Shown: positions 44,138 to 54,520, counted from the first letter of the stretch. The stretch: 64,000 bases of DNA from Saccharicrinis fermentans DSM 9555 = JCM 21142 (GCF_000517085.1 NZ_KI912107.1:1116398-1180397), one strand, 5' to 3'. The notes: generated from the letters alone by a model not told the origin. Numbers and translations are program-made.

Positions 44138-45061
44138 TTAAAGTTCTGTTCTTTGAATAATTTCTGTGCATTTATAAGTAGTTACTAAGTAGCCTATCTT
44201 AAAAAAATCAAAAAGTTTCAAGCTCGGCTTTGCGCTCAGTAAATTGCGAGTTATAGCGGACTTTAGTAAAGTAAAAAAAAAGATTATCAATCCATCGGTT
44301 TTTGTTTTATATATCCAATTAAAATATCTAAGAAGCTTGATTCTTTGTGACAAGACTATTTTATACTTTGGTTCTCTCAATAGTTGTACCAGATTTTCGA
44401 TGGCCTGTTCTGTTTTTTTTAAGTAATCTTTATTTAAATCTATACCCAAGTGTATTACGGGGTTGTCAATGTGTTTGATATGAATGTTTTTTAGTTCTAA
44501 GTCTATACCAAATAAGGTATCTTCATGACCGTATTTTTTGATTTTTTCATCGAAAGATATATGTTCAAATATATCTCTCTTGATAACAAAATTATTGGAA
44601 GTCAAATTTTGATATGTGTTTTTTATCCTTTGTTCAACAGAATGACTTTCTCTGAATTTACCTGCTTTCCAGTGAAGCATTTTATGGGGATCAGGACATG
44701 TGTCGGTATAAATAGTGCCACCACAGATTACATAGGTATCTGTTTCAATGGCTTTTATGTAACGATCCAGAAAGTCAGGTTTTATGGAGGAATCTCCATC
44801 TAAAAAAAGAATATAGTTGTATGTAGCTTTACTAGCCAATAAATTTCTAATGCAAGATCTTCCAATATTGTCGCGCAGTTTAATAAAACTAACATTATTG
44901 TATTTTTCTATTTTAGTATTTATGTTGATATACTCCGGTATAGAAGCATCGTCCATAACAATAATCTCCACCAAATGGTTCGTATTTATTGTTTGTTGAA
45001 CTAAATGGTGCACCAATGGGCAGACATCATAGTTATATACCGGAATACAAACTGATAACAT
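44138..45061 (-). CDS. Family 2 glycosyltransferase
   Basis: 307 residues. The GT-A fold is clear: LSVCIPVYNYDVCPLVHHL at the start, VEIIVMDDAS (first Asp motif), LRDNIGRSCIRNLLASKA, and the DxD-like ILFLDGDSSIKPDFL (about 89-103). The acceptor region has GHEDTLFGIDL (about 193-203), which resembles the ED motif of inverting GT2 enzymes. No transmembrane segments. It is not in a polysaccharide cluster, lying instead between aminopeptidase P and a thioredoxin gene, so its acceptor is unknown. Confidence 0.92.
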   Translation of the reverse strand: MLSVCIPVYNYDVCPLVHHLVQQTINTNHLVEIIVMDDASIPEYININTKIEKYNNVSFIKLRDNIGRSCIRNLLASKATYNYILFLDGDSSIKPDFLDRYIKAIETDTYVICGGTIYTDTCPDPHKMLHWKAGKFRESHSVEQRIKNTYQNLTSNNFVIKRDIFEHISFDEKIKKYGHEDTLFGIDLELKNIHIKHIDNPVIHLGIDLNKDYLKKTEQAIENLVQLLREPKYKIVLSQRIKLLRYFNWIYKTKTDGLIIFFFTLLKSAITRNLLSAKPSLKLFDFFKIGYLVTTYKCTEIIQRTEL

Positions 45062-45078
45062 AAAAAATAGATCTCAAA

Positions 45079-46863
45079 CTAATTTATTTCTTTTGTGTGT
45101 TCCTGAAGCCATTGTTTTAGTTCATCATTTAAAAAAGGTGATAAGGTATCGTATACTTTTTGGTGATAGTTATTTAACCATTCTTTTTCTTCATGGGTAA
45201 GCAAACTAGGTTCAATGGGTTTTAGATCAATAGGACAAAGGGTTAAGGTTTCGAATTTTAAAAACTCTCCAAATTCTGATTGGTTTGATTCTATGGTTAA
45301 AAGGAGGTTTTCAATGCGGATGCCGTATTGACCAGTTCTGTATAGTCCGGGTTCATTGGACGTAACCATCCCTTTTTCAAAGGCGACACCATTGTCATTG
45401 GGGCGAATACTTTGAGGCCCTTCGTGTACATTTAAAAAACAGCCTACCCCATGTCCTGTTCCATGTCCATAATTTAACCCTTTAGACCATAGTGGTTTGC
45501 GTGCTAATATATCTAGGTGTACACCCCTGGTTCCTTGAGGGAAAGAGGTGGTGTCCAAGGCTATATTGCCTTTTAAAACCATGGTATAATCTGATTTTTG
45601 TTGCGCACTTGGCGTCCCCAAATGAATGGTTCTGGTAATATCTGTTGTGCCCTCGTGATATTGACCACCGGAATCAATGAGGTAAAAGTTATCGGGAGTC
45701 AGTGTGGCATCGGTTTCTGGAGAAACACTGTAATGAACAATGGCTCCATGGGCAGCAAAGCCTGATATTGCACCAAATGATTCCCCCACAAAGTTTTCAT
45801 TTTCGGCCCTGAATTTTTTTAATTGATGGGCGGCAGAAAGTTCAGTGACTGTTTTTTTAGCAACATTGTTTTGAAGCCAATGCAAAAATTTCACCATGGC
45901 TACTCCATCTTTTATCATGGCCTTTCTGAAGCCTTCCTGTTCTGTTTGATTTTTAACACCTTTTAGATCCTGAACAATACTGGCTTTCTCAATTTTAATC
46001 ACTTCTTTGGGTACCAGTGAGTATATTTTTGTATTGGTTGTTCTAGGGTCAAATAACAGACCTGATTCCACCGGCATATCCTTTATCCATTTAAAGATAT
46101 CAGTGTATAGATGTACAGTGATGTCATCTTCTGCCAACACTTTGCCAATGGAAGCCGATATTTTGTGGGTGTCAATAAATAAATATACGGCATCCAGTGA
46201 GATGATTAAGTAGGCATGAAAGACCGGATTATAAGGTACATCGTTCCCTCTTAAATTTAGTGTCCAGGCAATCTCATCCAAGGCTGTTATAATATAGTGG
46301 GATGCATCTTGTTGACGCATTTTTTTTCGGATGTTCTCCACTTTTTCCTTTCGGCTTAAACCGGCATATTTTGTTTCATGGACAAATATGGTATTTTCAG
46401 GAAGGGGAGGTCTTCCTTCCCATATATCATCCAATAGTGTTTGGTTGGGATCTAAGGTTATACCATAATGTTTATATTTTTTGGAGAGTTTACGTGCTGC
46501 ATCAATGGAGAATACTTCTGCCTCAAAAGCAATCTTGCTTCCGGGGTTCAGGCGTTCTCCAATCCAATCTACATAGTCGGGAGTATCCGGCTCTGAGGCT
46601 TTGAATAAAGTGATGCCACTGCCCGCTAGCTCTTCTTCGGCCTGTAAATAATATCTGCTATCGGTCCATAAGCCTGCTTCTTCAACCAAAACCACTACGG
46701 TGCCTGCTGAGCCTGTAAAACCAGATATAAACTCTCTTTTTTTCCAATGGGCAGCAGTATACTCGCTCATATGTGGATCGCTACCTGGAATTATAAAGGC
46801 ATCAATACCTAAATGAAGCATTTTAGTTCGAAGAAGAAATATTTTTTCGGCAGTTGTTGACAT
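45079..46863 (-). CDS. Aminopeptidase P family protein (Xaa-Pro aminopeptidase)
   Basis: 594 residues, the long three-domain form also found in eukaryotic cytosolic aminopeptidase P. Two creatinase-like N-terminal domains (starting LRTKMLHLGIDAFIIPGSDPHMSEY, about 10-300) precede the pita-bread M24 domain. The metal ligands are visible: IDSGGQYHEGTTDITRT (two Asp), GHGTGHGVGCFLNVHEGP (His), TSNEPGLYR (Glu) and GIRIENLL (Glu). It removes N-terminal residues before proline and is likely cytoplasmic. It fits with peptide use suggested by the secreted protease, though it is a housekeeping gene in many Bacteroidota. Confidence 0.95.
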   Translation of the reverse strand: MSTTAEKIFLLRTKMLHLGIDAFIIPGSDPHMSEYTAAHWKKREFISGFTGSAGTVVVLVEEAGLWTDSRYYLQAEEELAGSGITLFKASEPDTPDYVDWIGERLNPGSKIAFEAEVFSIDAARKLSKKYKHYGITLDPNQTLLDDIWEGRPPLPENTIFVHETKYAGLSRKEKVENIRKKMRQQDASHYIITALDEIAWTLNLRGNDVPYNPVFHAYLIISLDAVYLFIDTHKISASIGKVLAEDDITVHLYTDIFKWIKDMPVESGLLFDPRTTNTKIYSLVPKEVIKIEKASIVQDLKGVKNQTEQEGFRKAMIKDGVAMVKFLHWLQNNVAKKTVTELSAAHQLKKFRAENENFVGESFGAISGFAAHGAIVHYSVSPETDATLTPDNFYLIDSGGQYHEGTTDITRTIHLGTPSAQQKSDYTMVLKGNIALDTTSFPQGTRGVHLDILARKPLWSKGLNYGHGTGHGVGCFLNVHEGPQSIRPNDNGVAFEKGMVTSNEPGLYRTGQYGIRIENLLLTIESNQSEFGEFLKFETLTLCPIDLKPIEPSLLTHEEKEWLNNYHQKVYDTLSPFLNDELKQWLQEHTKEIN

Positions 46864-46879
46864 GTCACACAGTTTTTGA

Positions 46880-47941
46880 TTAATTAAACTCTACTTTTTG
46901 ATTTTTGTTGAAAATGATGACTTTTCTTTGTGTATTCGGATCTTTACCCACCACACCACTAAAACCTATCTTGTTGAGATCGGTAACGACCTTAAGTTGG
47001 TCTTTATGTGTATGTGTAAATTTTCCATTGAACACCTCTCCATTTAAAAGATAGCTTGTGTTACTATCTATTTTTACGGTGGTGGGTGTTTCCTCGTTGT
47101 TAATGGTTAACTCCCGAAAACTTCCACCGGAATGGGATACCATTAAGGAACCTTTATGTCCTTCGAATAAAGCTTTCTGGGTAAAATTCTGAACGTTTAT
47201 AATACTGTTGTTGCTGTTGATAGTCACAAAATCACCAGCTTTAATTTTTATATTATCTACCTGAGAACTTCCTTGATAATCTTTAATACGACCAATTTTT
47301 AATAAACTGTATTTAGTGATGGCATTGATATGATCAGCTTCCTGGATTTCTATGGTGGAATTATTAATTTCTATATCGGATGAACCTAAACTTTTAATGA
47401 TACCATTACAGTGCAGTAAATTAATGTGATTAACACTTTTACTTGTGTCGGCTGATATTTTTCCAAACTGAATATCACAGTATGAGATATTTGCAAATAC
47501 GCCTCCATGCACTCCTTCCAGATTAACCCGGCCATGCATGTTTTCAATTCTAAGTCCTAATTTTTTAGGAAAAAATATGGTGTATTTAATTTTATATGGG
47601 ATTGTTCGATTGAAATCTTTAACCAAGCTGGTCTTTACAAGCAAAGTATTGCTGTATCCAACGGTTTTTAGTTTGATTTCATTCATCATTTCTTTGGCTA
47701 GATTGGGTTTGTCTGAATAAATTTCAATACTCGCCTCTACACTGATGGAGTCTTTGTCCCAGTTGACCAGATCAACCTGTGCATGTTTTGCCCTAACATC
47801 CAGTTGTGTTATATTGTGTAATGGAAATACCTCCAACGAATATGAAGTAAAATCGCTTGCTGATCTATCTTGTGATGATAGGGATATCCATGATGTCAGT
47901 ATGGCAATTAATATGGTTTTTATTCTTCGCATTTTCTTCAT
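46880..47941 (-). CDS. Exported beta-rich protein, DUF4097/adhesin-like
   Basis: 353 residues from ATG 47941 (MKKMRRIKTILIAILTSWISLSSQ), which gives a clean signal peptide; 48007 would add 22 residues before it. The mature protein is made of short strands with frequent I/V-N-I patterns (INLLHCNGIIKSLGSSDIEINNSTIEIQ), as in the right-handed beta-helix of DUF4097/putative auto-transporter adhesin head domains. It lies 9 bases after the giant exported protein and 17 before aminopeptidase P, so it is co-transcribed. Function unknown. Confidence 0.7.
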   Translation of the reverse strand: MKKMRRIKTILIAILTSWISLSSQDRSASDFTSYSLEVFPLHNITQLDVRAKHAQVDLVNWDKDSISVEASIEIYSDKPNLAKEMMNEIKLKTVGYSNTLLVKTSLVKDFNRTIPYKIKYTIFFPKKLGLRIENMHGRVNLEGVHGGVFANISYCDIQFGKISADTSKSVNHINLLHCNGIIKSLGSSDIEINNSTIEIQEADHINAITKYSLLKIGRIKDYQGSSQVDNIKIKAGDFVTINSNNSIINVQNFTQKALFEGHKGSLMVSHSGGSFRELTINNEETPTTVKIDSNTSYLLNGEVFNGKFTHTHKDQLKVVTDLNKIGFSGVVGKDPNTQRKVIIFNKNQKVEFN

Positions 47942-48016
47942 GTTATAAATGGCGTAAAAGTAGCTAAAAAGATAGGTATGGGAAAATATTATCTTATTTG
48001 CTAACAATCAAAAGTG

Positions 48017-51000
48017 CTATTCTTTCGACCTTTCTTCTGCTGCTCCTTCATCAATACTGATACTTTGACCTGAAGCAGCAGCGCTTGTTTTAATAGGACT
48101 AAGACCAAATTTCTTAATAAAACGGTTTAATCTGCTCGCTGGTGACTGGATAAATGTAAAACCACCAGACTTCGCTTTTCGTTCATCACTTTTTAGGGTG
48201 CTTATTGTTGTGTTAAATGCTTCATCAGAAGAAAGTGTATACATCATTTTTGCTTTGTAGGCAAAATAGTACCACGTGTCTTTATCAAAACTTAAAAACA
48301 GATCGATGGAATTGCCGCTTCTTTTCTTTACTATTTCAGCTTTTACATTTACTTTTTTGTTAATAACATTGTTTTTAATCATTGTTAAATCTGCCGTGCC
48401 ATCTGCAATATAAGCATGTGATACACCATCAAATACAAAGTCTATGTTTCCAAATAGAAACATGTTGTTGACTACTTCGTTTAAAGATGCGATTGGTTTT
48501 CCTTCTTTTTTTAGCTTTGTGATTTCCGCGGCCTCTTTACTACCAACTAATTCGGCCAGGCGTTTTTTAAATCCGCTGTCCGACTGTTTGCTTTCCGGTG
48601 CCGTTGATGCCATTATCCGGGTCACCATCTGTTGGGTGGCCGTTTCGTTAAAAAAGAAATCTATACCCAGTAGGGTAGTAAGAGATATCTTATCATTTTT
48701 TGGATTGTCAATAATGGTACCTGCACTTCTTAGAGACACCTGATCTAGATCAACCCCCATATTCAAAGGACCTTCTGCCAATAATTGACAACTTGAGTTA
48801 GAGTATCTAAATAAAACACCAGTGGTGTCCGGGTTTTGTATTTTATCTAAATGAGCAATCTCAAAAGCGTTTTGCTGCTCATTAAAGTATAGGTAATCAC
48901 CCGCCGTAATAATGGGTATGTCACTGTAATCTTTCCTCTTCGCTAGAAAAGTAGCGTAAATATGAGAGGAATCTTTGGTGATGTAAAAGTCACGATATAT
49001 CTTTTTTCTTTCAAAATCAACGGGTTCTTCTCCTATTGGAATTACGATACTGTCTGGATCAATGGTCGCTTTAAAATAAGTATAGGTTTGTGGGCCACCG
49101 GCACATTGATGTAACATCTGAACACCACCATCGAAATTAAGGTGTGGTGAGGTTGATGTTAGTTTTGTTTTACCTTTAAAGGTGAAATTCTTATCAAAGG
49201 TAAATATGTCTTCTTCTGGTATGTTACCTTCTGCTGTAGTCTTTAAATCATCATTTAATTCAATATTACTGAATTGTAGCGTGAACTTCTTACCATCTCC
49301 GTTATAATAATCGTATTCTCCGTAACCTGAATAATTAAACTTACCTCCTACTTTGAGGTGAGAGTTATATATGGTGTGTGTGAAGTTTGTGTCATTTGCT
49401 AAGACAATGGAAGCACTGTCAATGGGAGCCATATCGGCATTTTCGCGTATCGTTAATAATCCGTCGTTGAGTATTATATTGGCATCTGCTACCTGAATGT
49501 TTTTTACTTCCTCGGCATATATAATTTTATTTTCCACATCGTATCTAGCCAGTGGTACCATAAAGTCTAGAGAATCTTGTTTTTTGTGGGTGGAAACAAA
49601 ACGGTTTCCTTTTGAGCCGCTGGCTCCTAAATAAATGTCATTGTTTTCCATATCCCATGAAAATTCATTGATATAGGATATGTATCTATTGTCGGTAAAA
49701 TTAACAGGATTGCCTCCTGATATTGATTTGAACTTACCTTGCCTTTTTTGAAAATCTATATTGGATATAAGGTTGGTGGTGTTAAATGATACTGCTTCGT
49801 CAATATCGGAGTTGCTTGCCAGATTAAAGTCAGAGGAATCTGCCATCATCGAATAACCACCAAAGGTCATGTCTTTGGATACGATATTGGCTTTGTCCAT
49901 GTAAAAGGTTCCTTTACCTGTGGATCCTTCGGGTGCAACGGTTAGCTCTCCATCCAGTGAGGCCTCGTTGTTATACATGGTGAAAGATTCTTCTTGCGAT
50001 TTTGATATTAATTGGTCTTGATAGGGCAAGAAATTAATATGGTTATATTTTCCATGTACATCGGGATATTCAACGCCTTCTTCGCTTTTTTTAACCGTGA
50101 AATCATAGGCTTGTCCTGTGGCATTTTCGGGTAGAAATACTAAATTTTCGGATTGGGCGGTAGCACTTAAATATTGAAGTGTTCCTTTTCCTTTAAGTCC
50201 CTTGTTGCTCATGTCAATGTCTGCAATAAAGGTCGCTTTGCCGTCATAAACTGCATAACCGTCGGCCGGAGTTTTACGTTTAAAACCCAGAGAGTAGTCA
50301 TTTCTCACGGTCAATTGTTCTTTGAATGTGGGAAATATATTAGAAACAAAAGTTCCTGTAAAGTCAAAGTTTTTTGCACTCAACTTACTAATACTATCTA
50401 AAGTAAAAGTATCAAGCTTAAAATAAAATTTCTCTCTGTCATATTGTCCGTCCTGAATTTCAGGTTTATCGTAGTATACATATGATTCGGTTGCACTATT
50501 CAGAATGGGATATTCGCTATGAAAATCTTTTCCTGATTTGTTATTGGGTTCGTCAATCTTTAGATTACCGGATAAGTTTTCGATGGCATTTTTAACATAG
50601 GTCATTTGCGGTTGTCCAAAATAATCCAGTTCTCCTGTTTCAACTTTCATCCTTACGGAATCCAGATTTTTCATTTCTATTTGAAAATCGTCATAGTCAA
50701 ATTTAAAGCCATCACCGTATAAATTTAACATGCCTGCATTAATGGCTCCATCAAAAACAAAGTTTCGATTTCTTTTTAAGAGGATATGTTCATTCTTGGG
50801 GAAGAATATTACATTTTGATTATCGGATATGGATATGGATTTAACGCCGTTGACATTGATGTCGTAGTTGAGTAAATCTATTTGTGCATTGGCTATATTA
50901 CCAGGTGTATGGGAAACAAACCGAATGACATCGTAATCTTTATTGCCTAATCGAAATTGTAAATAATCATATAGTCGTTGGCGTAGTTCTATCATATCGG

Positions 51001-52507
51001 TGTTTACATTGTAGCCGATAAAACCATAGAAGGATAATTGTATGATCTGCTGGCGGATTTGATTTTCCGGTAGGTGCATCATCTGTGCATATTCAGATGC
51101 GGTGAAAGGTCTACCATGGTGCATCTTAGAGCAGTTCTTTAGACCTTGTAAGGGGTGTATGGCATCCATACCTTGCAAGCTGTTATAGAAACCTTCTCTA
51201 AAATAACTTAAGGACTCAAACTCACCGTGGTTTTCAGCTGCACCAGATACCATCTTTAGATCCATGGTTTCACTACCTATTTTCCATGTTAGTAACTCGA
51301 TGTCCATACTAACGTTATGGAAGGTATTGAAATATGGACTCAATGCAAGTCCTTCTCCATTTCTAATCAGGTGTAATTCGTTTTTATCTACCATCAGTTT
51401 AAAAATCAGCCCTGGGTGATAGATATAATCTGTTTGTAGGCTAATTTTAACTTCTGTATCACTGCTGAGTATCTGGTCTTTGCGCAAAGCAAAATAAAGA
51501 GACTTAGCCGTTAAAAAAACAGTGTCATTACGGTATATGGTAATTGTGGCAGGGTTGTCATGTGTGCCTGATCCTAAAAACTTAGATCCGAATTGCGAGA
51601 ATCCACCTTCATAATTAATGTCTGGATGAATATTATCCAGTTTAAATCGCTGTTCAACGGATGTGAATTGTGGATAGGTAGAGTTAGCCGTTGATTTAAT
51701 ATCCATTACCTTGTGACGTAAGCTACCTATTAATGGATGATCAAAATAGATGGTATTGTAAAATTGTACTGAGTCTATATCGAAATAGGATTGTTTAAAT
51801 GGAAATGAGTAGGAGCCAAAAGTGGCACTTACTTGTTCGGCTTTAAATCCTGATCGTTCCCAAGTTACCTTGCCTTTGTCTCCATTCCAAATTTTTGTAC
51901 TGTAGTTAAATGTTCCTTTGGTATCCCATATTCGTATGCTATCGTTTTTGGAGTGGCAAGTTAGGTTAAGAGCTGGAAAACGAGCAATTAGTTCTTTGTT
52001 GGTATATGAGAGCGTCCAGTTAGTATTGTCGGTTTTCCATTTGTTGGAAGGGGTCGAGAAGATAATGCTGTCTGTTACTAATTGAGAAGTAGTTTTTAAA
52101 TATGTATTGATGGTGCGAAGGTGTAAGCGCGGTTTTTTTATGAGATCAACCACTGCATTGTTCCATGCTGTAAAAGAACTTTGAGAAATGTCAGCTTTCA
52201 AATACACACGAACCGCATTTAGGTATGCTTCGTAATCGGGTATAGGACGTGCTTTCTTTTTCGCCAATGCATTACAGTTGTTAATGATCAATTTCTTCTG
52301 CTCTTCATCGGTTTCGGGTGAATCCCAGAAAACGGATAATTCTTCCAAGTACGCCTTTGCATACTTTTTGTCGGAAACGGTTTTAAAGAGTTCCTCCATT
52401 TTAGGGACGAACTCTTCTGTGTTATCACTAAATGTCTGTGATGAGCTTTGGCTAAAAGCTATGTGGGTAATTAATATGCAAATAAATAAGGTAAATGTGC
52501 TTCTCAT
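48017..52507 (-). CDS. Very large exported protein of unknown function (1496 residues)
   Basis: Signal peptide RSTFTLFICILITHIAFSQ. I do not recognise a family. A helical region (about 25-130) includes paired KKARPIPDYEAYLNAV-like helices. Most of the rest is repetitive beta structure with recurring phrases such as FNYSTKIWNGDKGKVTWER, GKGTLQYLSATAQ and GKFNYSGYGEYDYYNGDGKK, as in long beta-sheet proteins of the AsmA/TamB/LptD-like kind. A short helical insert (about 455-505) looks like a winged-helix-like segment (ASEYAQMMHLPENQIRQQIIQLSFYGFIGYNV). The C-terminus is basic then acidic, with no T9SS domain or lipobox. It is probably periplasmic or on the inner face of the outer membrane. It follows prmA by 62 bases. 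Confidence 0.8.
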   Translation of the reverse strand: MRSTFTLFICILITHIAFSQSSSQTFSDNTEEFVPKMEELFKTVSDKKYAKAYLEELSVFWDSPETDEEQKKLIINNCNALAKKKARPIPDYEAYLNAVRVYLKADISQSSFTAWNNAVVDLIKKPRLHLRTINTYLKTTSQLVTDSIIFSTPSNKWKTDNTNWTLSYTNKELIARFPALNLTCHSKNDSIRIWDTKGTFNYSTKIWNGDKGKVTWERSGFKAEQVSATFGSYSFPFKQSYFDIDSVQFYNTIYFDHPLIGSLRHKVMDIKSTANSTYPQFTSVEQRFKLDNIHPDINYEGGFSQFGSKFLGSGTHDNPATITIYRNDTVFLTAKSLYFALRKDQILSSDTEVKISLQTDYIYHPGLIFKLMVDKNELHLIRNGEGLALSPYFNTFHNVSMDIELLTWKIGSETMDLKMVSGAAENHGEFESLSYFREGFYNSLQGMDAIHPLQGLKNCSKMHHGRPFTASEYAQMMHLPENQIRQQIIQLSFYGFIGYNVNTDMIELRQRLYDYLQFRLGNKDYDVIRFVSHTPGNIANAQIDLLNYDINVNGVKSISISDNQNVIFFPKNEHILLKRNRNFVFDGAINAGMLNLYGDGFKFDYDDFQIEMKNLDSVRMKVETGELDYFGQPQMTYVKNAIENLSGNLKIDEPNNKSGKDFHSEYPILNSATESYVYYDKPEIQDGQYDREKFYFKLDTFTLDSISKLSAKNFDFTGTFVSNIFPTFKEQLTVRNDYSLGFKRKTPADGYAVYDGKATFIADIDMSNKGLKGKGTLQYLSATAQSENLVFLPENATGQAYDFTVKKSEEGVEYPDVHGKYNHINFLPYQDQLISKSQEESFTMYNNEASLDGELTVAPEGSTGKGTFYMDKANIVSKDMTFGGYSMMADSSDFNLASNSDIDEAVSFNTTNLISNIDFQKRQGKFKSISGGNPVNFTDNRYISYINEFSWDMENNDIYLGASGSKGNRFVSTHKKQDSLDFMVPLARYDVENKIIYAEEVKNIQVADANIILNDGLLTIRENADMAPIDSASIVLANDTNFTHTIYNSHLKVGGKFNYSGYGEYDYYNGDGKKFTLQFSNIELNDDLKTTAEGNIPEEDIFTFDKNFTFKGKTKLTSTSPHLNFDGGVQMLHQCAGGPQTYTYFKATIDPDSIVIPIGEEPVDFERKKIYRDFYITKDSSHIYATFLAKRKDYSDIPIITAGDYLYFNEQQNAFEIAHLDKIQNPDTTGVLFRYSNSSCQLLAEGPLNMGVDLDQVSLRSAGTIIDNPKNDKISLTTLLGIDFFFNETATQQMVTRIMASTAPESKQSDSGFKKRLAELVGSKEAAEITKLKKEGKPIASLNEVVNNMFLFGNIDFVFDGVSHAYIADGTADLTMIKNNVINKKVNVKAEIVKKRSGNSIDLFLSFDKDTWYYFAYKAKMMYTLSSDEAFNTTISTLKSDERKAKSGGFTFIQSPASRLNRFIKKFGLSPIKTSAAASGQSISIDEGAAEERSKE

Positions 52508-52569
52508 CGCTTAAGTCTTGTATGTTGGAATATAGATATTCCATGTTCCAAAATCTTCTTAAAAAAAGA

Positions 52570-53412
52570 TTAATCAGCCTTTATATACGCAAGGGCTACC
52601 CATTGGTTATCTTCCTTTACTGATTTTTTTACCAAGTTATGAACATTACATTCTTTTTCTATGATTTCTATATCACTTTGGTAAAATCCGCTTAATAGTA
52701 ATATGCCACCTTTGTTCAATACTTTTACGTATTTACTGATATCGTTTAATAGTATGTTGCGGTTGATATTAGCCATTATGATATCAAATGTTTCTTTGTC
52801 TAATAATGAGGCGTTGCCGCATTGTACTTCCATTTGATCAATATGGTTCATTTTGATATTGTCCCTTACATTGTTATAGGCCCATTCTTCGATGTCAATA
52901 CCAAGAACTTTTTTGGCTTTTTTCTGAGCTGCTAATATGCCGAGTATCCCAGTTCCGCATCCCATATCCAAAATAGATTTGCCCGCAATATCCATCTCTA
53001 AAATATGCTTTATCATTAAACCAGTAGTTTCGTGATGGCCTGTGCCAAAGGCCATTTTAGGTTCGATTAATATCTCATATTCAGATGTAGGTACATTCGT
53101 GTGAAAAGGACTTTTAACCACACATCGCTTGTCAATAACAATGGGGTTGAAATAATTTTTCTCCCAGGTCTCATTCCAGTTCTGATCGGGTATGTTTTCT
53201 GCATCAAAGCTGATGCTATATTCCTTGTTGTTCAATAATTGAATGCTCTTTACTTCTTCTAGATGGTATTGATGGGTGGGGATATATGCATTTAAACCGT
53301 ATTCTGTTTCTTCAAAACTGTCAAAGGCAAATTGTGCCAACTCAGCCATGAGTATTTCTTGGGCAAGCTCCGAAATAGGCGATATCTTAAATTTTACTTT
53401 GGTATATTCCAT
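52570..53412 (-). CDS. prmA: Ribosomal protein L11 methyltransferase
   Basis: 280 residues. The N-terminal ferredoxin-like substrate-recognition domain (about 1-100) is followed by a class I SAM-dependent methyltransferase: MAFGTGHHETTGLMIKHIL, SILDMGCGTGILGILAAQKKAKKVLGIDIEEWAYNNVRDN, and DIIMANINRNIL (NPPY-like catalytic segment). PrmA trimethylates L11. It is the first gene of a minus-strand run that continues through the giant exported protein to the DUF4465 lipoprotein. Confidence 0.95.
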   Translation of the reverse strand: MEYTKVKFKISPISELAQEILMAELAQFAFDSFEETEYGLNAYIPTHQYHLEEVKSIQLLNNKEYSISFDAENIPDQNWNETWEKNYFNPIVIDKRCVVKSPFHTNVPTSEYEILIEPKMAFGTGHHETTGLMIKHILEMDIAGKSILDMGCGTGILGILAAQKKAKKVLGIDIEEWAYNNVRDNIKMNHIDQMEVQCGNASLLDKETFDIIMANINRNILLNDISKYVKVLNKGGILLLSGFYQSDIEIIEKECNVHNLVKKSVKEDNQWVALAYIKAD

Positions 53413-53433
53413 CTTGAGTTTTTATGTTTCTGG

Positions 53434-53441
53434 CAAAAGTA
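53434..53441 (-). promoter_or_regulatory. TAnnTTTG -7 box for prmA
   Basis: The minus strand reads TACTTTTG. Predicted start near 53427, leaving a leader of about 15 bases. Confidence 0.4.
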
Positions 53442-53527
53442 TACAAAATGAAGAGGATGGTGGGTATTGATGGGAAAGAAAAATTTGAAATATTCTTCTG
53501 CTGTGATTCGGGAGATCCTATATTTTA

Positions 53528-53535
53528 TACTTTTG
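53528..53535 (+). promoter_or_regulatory. TAnnTTTG -7 box for the AraC gene
   Basis: TACTTTTG; predicted start near 53542, leaving a leader of about 105 bases before the ATG at 53648. Confidence 0.4.
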
Positions 53536-53647
53536 TGGGCCTTAGGTAAAATATGTCATATGTATCGTGAGATCGACGAAGTGAACACTTGACCAATAGT
53601 TATAATGACGGTGAGTTTTATATGACAATTAAATGTATATTAGATAA

Positions 53648-54520
53648 ATGAGTGATGCCATAAAAAAATATCCGTTTAAAGATGGTTTGAACCATGAATT
53701 TGAAATCTTGGATTTATCAAGTATCCTGAGTGTTAAAAATGAATTGATGACTGTACCGCATAGGGCTCAGTTTTATCATATTCTTTGGATTGAAAAAGGA
53801 AAGGGTACTCATTATGTAGATTTTAAGCCCGTGGACTTGGAGGATAATATGATTATTTTTGTGCCGAATAATTGTGTGAACCTGTTTGATAAAAAAGGTG
53901 CTTATCAAGGAAAAGTAATTATTTTTACGGATAGTTTTTTTAGTAAAAATAACCATGATATGTTGTTTTTGCATAGTAGTATTTTGTTTAGCGATTGGTA
54001 TGATATTGTAACCATTAAGTTAAATTCGAACCCTTCGGAGTTGCACCTTTGTATTGATTTTATGGAGAAGGAATTCAAACGCAGTGCTGATGCTGCCCAA
54101 TATTATATTCTGCATAATATGTTGTACGTGTTTTTGTTACAGGCAGAGCGGGAAATGCGAAAGCAAGGATTTAAGGAGCAGAAACCTAGTTTTCACCTGG
54201 ATTGTGTTGTTCTTTTTAAGGACTTGCTGGAACAAAATTTTAAAAAAGACAGGTCTGTTAAAAATTATGCCGCGGCATTAAATATTTCTGATAAACAGTT
54301 ACATAAAGCTACTACAACTTTGTTGGATAAGACGCCTAAGCAAATCATTGATGAGCGGGTTATATTAGAAGCTAAACGATTGTTGGTACACAGTCATCAG
54401 TCTATCAAAGAAATTACCTTTGCATTGGGGTATGATGAACCTACAAATTTTGTTAAGTATTTTCGCAAGCATACCGATCTTACGCCATCTGAATTTAGAC
54501 AAAAGCAATTGGATCATTAA
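53648..54520 (+). CDS. AraC family transcriptional regulator
   Basis: 290 residues. The N-terminal cupin-like ligand domain (about 1-170) has FYHILWIEKGKGTHYVDFK and NMIIFVPNN. The C-terminal AraC domain (about 190-285) has two helix-turn-helix motifs: KNYAAALNISDKQLHKATTT and SIKEITFALGYDEPTNFVKYFRKHTDLTPSEFR. No membrane segment. It stands between prmA (divergent) and the zinc-ribbon/acyltransferase pair (convergent), so its target cannot be assigned by position. Confidence 0.93.
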   Translation: MSDAIKKYPFKDGLNHEFEILDLSSILSVKNELMTVPHRAQFYHILWIEKGKGTHYVDFKPVDLEDNMIIFVPNNCVNLFDKKGAYQGKVIIFTDSFFSKNNHDMLFLHSSILFSDWYDIVTIKLNSNPSELHLCIDFMEKEFKRSADAAQYYILHNMLYVFLLQAEREMRKQGFKEQKPSFHLDCVVLFKDLLEQNFKKDRSVKNYAAALNISDKQLHKATTTLLDKTPKQIIDERVILEAKRLLVHSHQSIKEITFALGYDEPTNFVKYFRKHTDLTPSEFRQKQLDH

